From: Monocercomonoides exilis
Lineage: Eukaryota; Preaxostyla; Oxymonadida; Polymastigidae
Direction: 5' to 3'
DNA length: 20,000 nt
Assembly (NCBI GenBank): GCA_001643675.2
Contig: LSRY02000079.1
Span: 1 to 20,000, forward strand
The notes below the pieces were generated by a model. The model searched no databases. It was not told the origin of the DNA and worked only from the letters and a program-made list of their open reading frames with translations. The stretch's first letter is position 1. Each line of letters opens with the position of its first letter. The translations under genes and the position numbers were made by a program. Positions 10,921 to 19,100 of this stretch are shown here, piece after piece.

Positions 10921-10963
10921 CTCAGGTGTTGGAGGGAGAGCTCCAGAAACAAAAGTGACGGTG
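10921..10963 (+). repeat. 43-bp direct repeat, copy 2
   Basis: This is the partner of the copy at 10562-10604. It is better conserved than most of the array, which suggests either recent conversion between the two or constraint. Confidence 0.85.
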
Positions 10964-11117
10964 CAGCGGGGGACCAGGGCTGTGCAGTGGGCGGGGTCTG
11001 GTTTGTGGGCTGTGGGCCGGGCCGGCTGGGTGGGCTGTGCACTGGGTTTTGTTCAGTCACTTTCATTGAAAAAACCTCAAATATGGTAAATGACCCCGGG
11101 TGCCCAGACCAGAAAAT

Positions 11118-11310
11118 CCATCTTTTCGAAAAACTCATAGACTCAACTTTACTACACTCAGGTTTCCTCGATTTTTGTGACTTTTGATACTAGAAATACA
11201 CTATGAAAATGGAATGTCTGAAAAACCTGCTTTGATACTAAAAAGTGGGAAAATTACACTACGCCGAGGTTTTCGTGGCGTAGTGTAATAAGGATGAATT
11301 TGATACTAGA
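11118..11310 (+). repeat. left arm of large inverted repeat
   Basis: This arm matches the reverse complement of 13303-13494 in order. The outer block 11118-11146 pairs with 13465-13494, with one substitution and one indel. The central 25 bases 11220-11244 are a perfect inverted match to 13367-13391. The hairpin 11253-11289 corresponds to the hairpin at 13327-13355, and TGATACTAGA at 11301-11310 corresponds to 13303-13312. The arms are about 190 bp each and enclose about 2 kb. I see no transposase and no clear target-site duplication. Confidence 0.85.
11253..11289. repeat. 13-bp perfect hairpin in left arm
   Basis: ATTACACTACGCC (11253-11265) and GGCGTAGTGTAAT (11277-11289) are perfect inverted copies around an 11-base loop, GAGGTTTTCGT. 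The same element in other orientations or states recurs at 11341-11373 and 13327-13355, with half-copies near 13408 and 13457. Confidence 0.9.
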
Positions 11311-11340
11311 AATTTGAGCTCCTAGGAAAAGTGACCAAAT

Positions 11341-11373
11341 TACACTACACTTCGAAAACCTCGGCGTAGTGTA
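11341..11373. repeat. second hairpin, loop inverted relative to the first
   Basis: TACACTAC (11341-11348) and GTAGTGTA (11366-11373) form an 8-bp stem. The loop holds CGAAAACCTCGG, the reverse complement of CCGAGGTTTTCG in the first hairpin. The two hairpins are therefore inverted copies of each other about 75 bp apart. Confidence 0.85.
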
Positions 11374-13302
11374 TTTTGAGGTTTTTGATACTAGAAAATT
11401 TTGTCTATGAAATTTCTCTATGAAAAATACACTGTGGACCCCCATGTTCACAGACTCATAGCGCCTCAGGGGCAAGTCAGCGAAACTTCTCGTTGCCATA
11501 GAGGGTCTCGCTGCACACTCGCTCTACACAATGGTGGTAATCTCATTAGGCTCAGTTGGATTGCCCTGAAGTTACAAGGCAAATACTCATATCTTTCCTA
11601 TGAAAAACCCTTTCTCAATGATATTTTATGCTATGGACCCTGTATATTCCATGGGTCATAGGGAATTACCTTTAAGAGCTGGAAAGTTCTAGATGCCATA
11701 GGGCAAGTAGCTGTGCTCTTGGAGTATCCAATGGTAGTAACATCTTTGCCCTCGGTCTATATGCCTTTTCACTATACTCAATATACTAACATCTTTGAAT
11801 GAAAAAGGTTCATTTTTCATAGGGGACCCCTTATGTTCCCACTCTCATATCTTTTGATCGGTCATAACTTACAGACATGCCAATGGTGCTGTGGGGTGGG
11901 CATGCCCTGCAGGTACAATGTGGCACACATTCGGCTGGTGGGCTGTGGCTGGGCCAAGGGCAGTGCCAGAAAAAGTGAGTATTTTCCATTGACTTTTTGA
12001 GTGACTTGGACCCCCTCATTGGCTGGCCTGTAGCGAATCACACAGGAATCTGGGAAAGTTCTCGATGCCATAGGGAAACTCGCTCCACACTTGCTCTATC
12101 CATTGGTGCTATCGCCATTGCCACTCCTCAACTTCCCTTATATCTATGGTCGATATACTAGTATCCTTCCTATGAAAAACTCCCTTTTCAATGAAATTCT
12201 ATACTAGGACCCCCTTATGTTTGTTGGATCATAGCTCCACAGGGTTAAGAGCTGGAAAGTTATAAATGTTATAGAGGGTCTAGCTGCACACTGTGCCTAG
12301 CCAATGGCAGTATTCCCGTTGGCCTCCTATGTAATGCCTTGCCACCACACTCAATATACTACGATCTTCCTATGAGAAATTTCATTGAGAGAAAATATTG
12401 ACTGGGACCCCTTATGTTCCAACCCTTGTAGTGCCTCAGGCTTGAGAGTGCGAGACTCGAAAATGTTATAGAGGGTCTAGCTATACTCTCCCTCTATCCA
12501 TTGGTGAAGGATCCAACTACTCCACTTGCCTTGGAGCCATAGGCAAAATACATGAACTTTTCATAGAAAAAGTGACTGACCTCCCCTGTGTTCCCAGCTC
12601 TCATATCTTTTTTACTGGTCATAACTTACAGCCAAGCTGATATCACTGCAATGTGCCTACATACTGTGCCTACAATATGGCACACATCCAGTGTCTATGC
12701 CCTGCCTGTGTAATCCACTGCAGCCATTATACTCACTTTTCATAGGGAAAGTTGACTCAGACCCCCTTATGTTCCAGCCCTTGTAGCTTGCCAGGCTTAA
12801 GAGCTGGAAAGTTCTAAATGCCATAGAGGGTCTAGCTCCTCACTCACTCTATCCAACTATCCCACTACTATTCCCACTGCTCTTATCCCCTTTTCACTAT
12901 ACTCAATATACTAACATTTTTGTATGATTTTCCACTTTTTCATATAGGACCCCCTTGTCTTCCAACCCTTTATATCTTTTTATCGGTCATAACTTACAGG
13001 CTAGCTGATGGTATGAGTTTGTGCGTATGCTCTGCCGCTACGTTCCCATAGGCATTCCACTCCACTCCTCTGGCTGCTCCAGCAGCAGTGTGAGAAAAAA
13101 GTGAGGTTTCATAGGGGCATTTCGTATGGAAACATTGAAGTGGGGATAGCGGGCCAGGCTTAAGAGCTGGAAGGCTGGAACAAAAACCAGATGAAAGGCA
13201 GCGAGGGCATACACAAGGTGGTGTGGTAGTGGCAAGGCTTTGGTGTGTCCCCATCCCAAGAAACACTATGGAAGGATACTAAAAATTTTCATTGAGTATT
13301 TT

Positions 13303-13494
13303 TCTAGTATCATTTTTGGGCATTTTCACTACGCCGAGGTTTTCGGGGCGTAGTGTAATTTTGAGATTTTTAGTATCAAAGCAGGTTTTTCGATGAGGTC
13401 GTTTTCGTAGTGTAATTCTAGTATGAAAAAGGGAAAAAAACGCGAAAACCTGGGCGTAGTGTAATTGAGTCTATGAGTTTTTTGGAAAAGATGG
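13303..13494 (-). repeat. right arm of large inverted repeat
   Basis: This is the inverted partner of 11118-11310, closing the segment that holds most of the ~187-bp monomers. The order read on the minus strand is the outer CCATCTTTTC block, a half-hairpin (near 13457), another half-hairpin (near 13408), the perfect 25-base block, the hairpin and TGATACTAGA. The hairpin loop here points the same way as the first left-arm hairpin on the + strand, so the loop was flipped in one arm. Confidence 0.85.
13327..13355. repeat. 9-bp hairpin in right arm
   Basis: CACTACGCC (13327-13335) and GGCGTAGTG (13347-13355) form a perfect stem around the loop GAGGTTTTCGG. It is nearly the same as the left-arm hairpin at 11253-11289 in direct orientation. 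Confidence 0.9.
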
Positions 13495-13499
13495 TGTTC

Positions 13500-15009
13500 G
13501 GGGTGCGGGCTGTCGGGGATTTTTACGGAAGTATACTTAGGGGGACACCCCCCGAAAAAATTTTTTTTCTGACTTCATTTTTTTTCGACAAAAGTTGTCT
13601 GGTGAGGATAGTCTGAGCCAGGGCTTATGTGATATGGGGTTAGTATAGAAGTGTGACTTGTATATGAAACTCCATAGGGAAAAAAGTGGATTTTGAATGA
13701 AAAATTTTGTATAGGGGGCTGTCTATTAGACTGAGGCATTGTGTAATAGTGGTCTATTGTATATATATGTATATAGTATTATGTCATATGTATAGCAAAT
13801 AGGTGGGTAGGCTTTGTATGTTAAGGAAGATAGTATATGGTATTTGAATGGGAATAATATGTATGTGTCTCTTTGAATGAAATACCTTTGCATGATTATA
13901 CAGAAACTCACTGAGTGTGAAGTATAAATGAAGGTGGTTCAAAAGGGTGGGTTTGTTGGGTCTGATAAGAACGAAAAGCAACATGTGATTGTATATAAGG
14001 GCTAAGCAATACATGTTTTATGAAAACATCTTCTGGTAGCAATGGCTGATCAGATGGGTCGAATAATAAAGTGAGTTGTTTGAATCTTTGAGTCTGATGT
14101 GTAAAAATGTTGGATGAAGAGATAAAAATGGCTCTAATAAAATCGATTAGTCTGAAAAGTTGTTGTGAGAGAGTGCTATGCTAGTAGTGAATGTGTGTTG
14201 TGAGGCAGTATAGTATATGGTTATGTGGGGTGAAGTAGTTTGAGTTGGATGCAATGAATCCATCTTGGAGAACTGCTTGATTTTAGAAAAGCAACAATGT
14301 GGGGATTTGTGTGAAAGTGTTTGGGGTGTTTTTGTTCTTGGAAATACATGTATGTTGACTTGTTTGAATATTGTAGAAAAGAGTACTTCATGAAGTCGAG
14401 ACCTTGTCTATATGTCTGGTGTGGTCGATATGTATATGTGTATATCATTGATTAAGTTCAGATGGATTGTTATTGCACATAGTAACTATTGGGTTTGGTT
14501 GCCTAATATGTGGGGTTGGATTTGACTATCGAGAGATAGAATGTGACAATGATGAAATCAAAATGAACAGTTTCTCTGTTTGTTTGAAGACATAAATGTC
14601 ATGTTTCTATTTGTTGAGAGTATTTGAACTGTTACAATTATTTGCCACTTTTTCAAAAGGTGAAAATATAATTGTAAGATGCGAATGAAAAATCATATTG
14701 TAATGATCTATCAGAGCTTTTTATATTATTATCTTCTTTTGATGATGATGAGAAAAGTGTTTTGATATTGAGATTACATTGTGATAATACAAATATTAAT
14801 GATTATGATTGGATGGCTCAATAACTATAAAATCAGTTATTAAGTTTATCTGAAAGAAAATAATGTGTTAATATTTGAGAAGGGAAAATATTGTGTCTAT
14901 TCTTGAAACATCATCATCTTTGTGAATGGTGATGTTTTAATAATTATGACTAAAATACTATATTATGTTGTCTTTAACAAAACAATATGATATATATTAT
15001 TTTATATTA
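13500..15009. other. C-poor spacer preceding the intact 18S
   Basis: The + strand has little C and much G, T and A over most of this stretch, for example TGTATATATATGTATATAG near 13758 and the GT-rich run near 14190. The last few hundred bases before the 18S become A+T-rich. The rRNA promoter and external transcribed spacer should lie here, but I cannot place them because rRNA promoters are not conserved between lineages. The minus-strand frames at 13726-14448 come from the C-poor composition and are not called as genes. Confidence 0.55.
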
Positions 15010-15055
15010 GAAAAAGACATTAGTTGAATGAAAAATTTTAGTTAATGTTTTTTTC
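15010..15055 (+). other. hairpin in the presumed 5' external transcribed spacer
   Basis: GAAAAAGACATTA (15010-15022) pairs with TAATGTTTTTTTC (15043-15055) at 12 of 13 positions around a 20-base loop, ending 12 bases before the 18S start. It might help define the 18S 5' end during processing. A+T-rich DNA forms such stems easily, so a role is only a guess. Confidence 0.5.
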
Positions 15056-15930
15056 TATATATAAATGTATCTGGTCGATTCTGCCAGTAGTCATATGCTT
15101 GTCTCAAAGATTAAGCCATGCATGTGTCAGTATAAATAACTTGTATTTATGAAACTGCGAATGGCTCATTACAACAGTTATAATTTATTTGACAATGACA
15201 ATGTTATATTTTGAATAGAAATATAATTTACTACATGGATAGCCGTAGTAATTCTAGAGCTAATACATGCGAGAATTCATTTTTCTTTTTGTTTTTCGGA
15301 ATGGAAAGAAGGGTGGGTTTGAAAAAGATCCGACTAAGGGTGTTTCAGCAATGAGACACCCTTTGGGGAAGGATTGTATTTATTAGATCGAAAACCATTA
15401 GGAATAGTTTAAATGTTTGATTCTATATGGATCAAAAACTTATTTCGGCACATGTTTGAAGCCTCGCAAGGGGTGTAATGATATGTGTCCATTGTGAAAG
15501 ATAATGGTGATTCATGATAAATGTCGAATTGCCAGGGTGGGTTAAGAGCCCATCGTCTTGGCAATGTGTCATTGAAATTTCTGACCTATCAACTGATGAT
15601 GGTAGGATAGAGGCCTACCATGGTATTGACGGGTAACGGAGAATTAGGGTTCGATTCCGGAGAGGGAGCCTGAGAGATGGCTACCACTTCCAAGGAAGGC
15701 AGCAGGCGCGCAAATTACCCAATCCCAATCAATGACGTATATGGGGAGGTAGTGACAAAAAAATAACAAAGCGGGGTATCTAATGGTATTCTGCTATTGG
15801 AATGGTTTCAATGTAAATGCTTGAAAGAGAAACAATTAGAGGGCAAGTCTGGTGCCAGCAGCCGCGGTAATTCCAGCTCTAATAGTGTATACTAAAATTG
15901 CTGCAGTTAAAAAGCTCGTAGTTGGATTTT

Positions 15931-16568
15931 GGAGTTTTTAATTGTTCGAGGGGGCGAGATGTTTCTCTATACTTAGTCCTGCTTCATTTTTCTTATTAAA
16001 TTAGCTTTCGGGTTGATTTAATTTGGAAGTGAAGTGATTGGAGGGTATTAATGAGGGGATATTTGAAAATCATGGTATTGTTTTTAATCTTGCATCAAGA
16101 TTTATTTCTTGTTGTTTGATTGATTCAGTATCTTTCATTTATCTTATGCTTGCCTTGAATTTGAATAACCTCGAATCCCTTTTTGGAGAAGTCCTTGTGG
16201 CTTTTCAAAAAAGGGGTAAATGTTTTCGAAATTATTAATATATCACTTAAATGTTGATTTATATTAATCGTTTCTCTTTGTCAAAGAAGAGGAAAATTTC
16301 GGAGAGTTTACTTTGAAGAAAATGGAGTGTTCAAAGCAGGCGTTTTTTTGTAATGAAAGAAATTCGCTACTGAACACATTAGCATGGAATAATAAAATAA
16401 GACACCTGATGTGTTTTAAATTTGATAATGAAAAATAATAAGGAAACTTATTTATTTTTTGTTATCAAACACATTCGAGTCTTAAACAATAAGAAGATTG
16501 AACTTGTTCTTTTTGTTATTGTTTATCGATTTGAGTTTTATTGGTTTTTGAAACAGGTGTAATGATTA
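15931..16568 (+). other. expanded V4 region of 18S
   Basis: The interval runs from GTAGTTGGATTTT to AAGAGGGACAG and is about 640 bases. From memory it is roughly 230 in a typical 18S. It holds the conserved AGCATGGAATAATAAAAT near 16380. The short frame at 16038-16238 lies inside and is not a gene. Confidence 0.85.
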
Positions 16569-16654
16569 AGAGGGACAGTTGGGGGTATCTGTATTGCATA
16601 GTCAGAGGTGGAATTCTTGGATTTATGCAAGACAAACAAGTGCGAAAGCATTTA

Positions 16655-16688
<34 letters not shown>

Positions 16689-16756
16689 AGGGGATCGAAG
16701 GCGATCAGAAACCGCTCTAGTCTTAACTATAAACGATGCCAACTAGGGATTGGAGG

Positions 16757-16918
16757 GAATTTATTTTTTTAATTCGCTTTTCCAATTTCTATCTTTCGGG
16801 ATAGGTGGAATTTATCACAAGAAATTGTGAAGTGAGTTTGCTTTTAAAATTATAACAAAAAAATGAAAGAGGTAACTTCGGTTATTTGTCTTTGTTTTTT
16901 TGTTTTTAAGCCCCATCA
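16757..16918 (+). other. expanded V5 region of 18S
   Basis: Between GCCAACTAGGGATTGG and CAGCACCTTTAGAGAAATC there are about 160 bases where roughly 30-50 are usual. The insert is A+T-rich and includes a stem-like pair of purine-rich and T-rich tracts. Confidence 0.75.
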
Positions 16919-17199
16919 GCACCTTTAGAGAAATCGATTAAGTCTCTGGGTTCTGGGGGGAGTATGGTCGCAAGTCTGAAACTTAAAGAAATTGACGGAA
17001 GGGCACCACCAGGTGTGGAGCCTGCGGCTTAATTTGACTCAACACGGGGAAACTTACCAGGTCCAGACACGGGAAGGATTGACAGATTGATAGTTCTTTC
17101 TTGATTCCGTGGGTGGTGGTGCATGGTCGTTCTTAGTTGGTGGAGTGATTTGTCTGGTTAATTCCGATAACGAACGAGACCTCAACCTGCTAAATAGGG

Positions 17200-17537
17200 T
17201 GATAATTTTGAAAAGTGTCTGTAAGGTGGCTTTCCGATTTTTTTCTTAATAGTTCTCTCTCGGGAGGATTGTTGAGAAAGTCGGGAAGTTGTCTGAGATC
17301 TTTTAATGGTTAATATTGAAATATATATTTTGAGATAGCTCATTAAGCTTTCAGGATGAATTTGTTTTGAGCAGTTTCGGCTGTTTGGAAGAAGTTTGTT
17401 TTGGAAGTGAGTTATTGAAATTATCATTAAAATATTTCGATATGGATTGTAATTCTCTTTTAGTTAATTAATTTCATCATGGCTCTTCACGGGGTTGTGG
17501 TGGAAGGCTAATGGGGCTCTGGATCTATATTCGAACC
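17200..17537 (+). other. expanded V7 region of 18S
   Basis: Between CAACCTGCTAAATAG and CTACTTAGAGGGACTACC about 340 bases replace the usual 75 or so. The minus-strand frame at 17182-17427 is a shadow inside this rRNA segment. Confidence 0.85.
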
Positions 17538-17654
17538 TACTTAGAGGGACTACCATGGTTGCACATGGGGGAAGCATGAGGCAATAACAGGTCTGTGATG
17601 CCCTTAGATGTTCTGGGCCGCACGCGCGCTACACTGATAAAGTCAACAAGTTGT

Positions 17655-17750
17655 TTTTGGGTGTGTTAAATCAAAAAATAGTGTTTTTTATTTCAGGGCT
17701 TCTTAATCGGGGCTTTGAAAGGGGATGCTATTTTTTAACACATGCAATTC
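17655..17750 (+). other. expanded V8 region of 18S
   Basis: The segment between CGCTACACTGATAAAGTCAA and CCTTATCCGAAAGGATTGGG is longer than normal by several tens of bases. It contains complementary tracts (TGTGTTAAATCAAAAAATAG near 17661 and CTATTTTTTAACACATG near 17728) that would close an extended helix. Confidence 0.75.
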
Positions 17751-17869
17751 CCTTATCCGAAAGGATTGGGTAATCTTTTGAAACTTTATCGTGATGGGGA
17801 TTGATCTTTGTAATTTTGGATCATGAACGAGGAATACCTAGTAAGTGCAATTCATCAGATTGCGCTGAT

Positions 17870-17919
<50 letters not shown>

Positions 17920-18001
17920 ATCAGATGAAATGTCTGGATTGTTGGATCTTGTGAGGGTTTCGATTCTCTAGGATTTAATTAGAAGGACAGTAAATCTTAT
18001 T

Positions 18002-18062
<61 letters not shown>

Positions 18063-18065
<3 letters not shown>

Positions 18066-18181
18066 TTTAATTAATAAAATCAAAAACAATACAAATAAAT
18101 AAATATAAATTTGATGGATGCAATAATTAGATAACGATATTATTATAAATAAAAGTTTTTTTAATTAAAGAAAAAATTAAA
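18063..18181 (+). other. internal transcribed spacer 1 (ITS1)
   Basis: About 119 bases of almost pure A+T lie between the 18S end and the 5.8S start. It is removed during pre-rRNA processing. This is short beside the large expansions in the mature rRNAs. Both boundaries are inferred from the flanking genes. Confidence 0.85.
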
Positions 18182-18352
18182 AAACTTTTGGCAGTGGATA
18201 TCTTGGCTCTTGTATCGATGAAGAACGCAGCAAAGCGCGATAGCTAATGCGAATCGCAGAAATCTACGAGTCATCAAAATTTTGAACGCATATTGCGGTT
18301 TCTCAGTTATTTCTATAATTGAGGGACCATGCTTGTTTCAGAATTGGTTATA
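18182..18352 (+). rRNA. 5.8S rRNA
   Basis: This is a large-subunit component that pairs with the 28S 5' end. AAACTTTTGGCAGTGGATAT followed by CTTGGCTCTTGTATCGATGA matches the conserved 5.8S start. AGAACGCAGCAAAGCGCGAT, TGCGAATCGCAGAA and TTTGAACGCATATTGCGG follow in order. The end is placed by complementarity between GCTTGTTTCAGAATTGG (18331-18347) and CAATCTGAAATATCAAGC (18562-18579) at the 28S start. The length of about 170 is slightly above the usual 155-165, so each end may be off by a few bases. Confidence 0.95.
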
Positions 18353-18553
18353 AATTTATTATAAATCTATTTAAATCAAAATAGATTTGTTTTATATTAT
18401 CTGAGATTAAATTTTCTATTAAGAAAATATAATCTTTAATTATTATTAATAATAATAATTTCTTTTTCAAAAAGAAATTTTAATATTAAAATAATATTGA
18501 AATATTAATATAAGTTTTAATATTAAATGAATGATGAGAAAGAAAAGGTTTTA
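18353..18553 (+). other. internal transcribed spacer 2 (ITS2)
   Basis: About 200 A+T-rich bases lie between 5.8S and 28S. Two strong hairpins are visible: AAATCTATTT (18363-18372) with AAATAGATTT (18379-18388), and AATTTCTTTTT (18457-18467) with AAAAAGAAATT (18469-18479). These could be two of the usual ITS2 helices. Confidence 0.85.
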
Positions 18554-19066
18554 TATAATATCAATCTGAAATATCAAGCAAGATTACCCGCTGAACTGAA
18601 GCATCTTAATAAGCGGAGGAAAAGAAACTAACGAGGATTCCTTTAGTACCTGCGAGGGAAGAAGGAAAAGCCCAAAGTTAAAATCTTATTATGAGTTAGT
18701 TGAGAAGGAAGGCAACTTTTGACTTGGCTGACAATTGATAGAAAGTAATAAGAGTTGTACTTTAAAGATGTAATTTCTCTTGGGGGTCAAACTCTGAGAG
18801 ATTAATGTCAGTGACGGGAATATGATTTAGAGATCAAAATTTCTATTTTTGTTTTTGGAAAGGAATGCCGGAGAGGGTAATAGCCCCGTTTATATAGTAA
18901 AAAGTAGATCTCGATTCCTACTGAAGGAAGATGTGGCAGGGTCAAACTTGTCATGGCTTTTTTTGGTTTAAATGTCACGGTTGGACATTACAATCATAGA
19001 GTCGGGTTGTTTGAGATTGCAACCCTAATTGGGTGGTAAGCTTCATCCAAGGCTAAATATTGACAA

Positions 19067-19100
<34 letters not shown>

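Larger units (their letters stand above)
10500..13280 (+). repeat. ~187-bp diverged tandem array in the rDNA spacer
   Basis: The monomer head GGACCCCCTTATGTTCC and variants recur near 11436, 11635, 11824, 12008, 12207, 12405, 12576, 12759, 12947 and 13116, spaced 170-199 bp. Two subtypes alternate irregularly. Type A carries CGGTCATAACTTACAG (11859, 12616, 12984, with an earlier copy at 10743). Type B carries GAGCTGGAAAGTTCTA and ATGCCATAGAGGGTCTAGCT (near 11481, 11681, 12053, 12254, 12457, 12806, 13169). Fainter heads at about 10533, 10713, 10893 and 11088 keep similar spacing, so the array seems to start before 11 kb and to be interrupted by the left inverted arm. Sequence identity between monomers is low, so the array looks old. 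Open frames across it are accidental: they lie on both strands and do not repeat with the monomers. Confidence 0.8.
15068..18062 (+). rRNA. 18S small-subunit rRNA, expanded (~3.0 kb)
   Basis: This encodes the small-subunit rRNA that decodes mRNA. The start is set by TATCTGGTCGATTCTGCCAG and TAGTCATATGCTTGTCTCAA, and the end by GGTGAACCTGCGGAAGGATC followed by ATTA. Core elements appear intact and in order: GAATGGCTCATTACAACAG, ATTAGGGTTCGATTCCGGAG, the 530-loop GGTGCCAGCAGCCGCGGTAA (near 15851), GTCAGAGGTGGAATTCTTGG, AATTGACGGAAGGGCACCAC (near 16990), GGGCCGCACGCGCGCTACAC (near 17616), TGTACACACCGCCCGTCGCT (near 17886) and the decoding-site AAGTCGTAACAAGG. The usual length is about 1.8 kb. 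The excess lies in V4, V5, V7 and V8, with A+T-rich inserts between normal flanks. Part of the V4 expansion is also present in the decayed copy at 7848-9230, so it is an old lineage trait and not a recent insertion. I judge this gene functional. Confidence 0.97.

Noticed and set aside
10277-13266. Several open frames of 61-90 codons on both strands in the spacer array
   Set aside because: They overlap in multiple frames on both strands, show no domain or start context, and lie in G+C-richer repeats where stops are rarer by chance.
11118-13494. Autonomous DNA transposon between the inverted arms
   Set aside because: The interior consists of tandem monomers with no transposase-like frame, so only a non-autonomous or structural origin remains possible.
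13745-13800. Telomere-like or satellite TGTATA tract
   Set aside because: It is a short irregular TA/TG run with no constant repeat unit.
13726-14448. Minus-strand frames of 61-76 codons
   Set aside because: They arise from the C-poor strand composition, overlap each other in different phases, and encode low-complexity hydrophobic or tyrosine-rich peptides without motifs.
1-15067. tRNA or 5S rRNA genes in the spacer
   Set aside because: I looked for A/B-box-like GTTCGA contexts and 5S-like blocks and found none outside the rRNA core itself; a covariance search would be decisive.
16038-16238. 66-codon frame within 18S V4
   Set aside because: It lies wholly inside the rRNA gene between conserved rRNA flanks.
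15931-17537. Group I or spliceosomal introns in the 18S
   Set aside because: The long inserts sit exactly in known variable regions, show no group I core motifs or consistent GT-AG ends, and V4 extra sequence is shared with the decayed copy.
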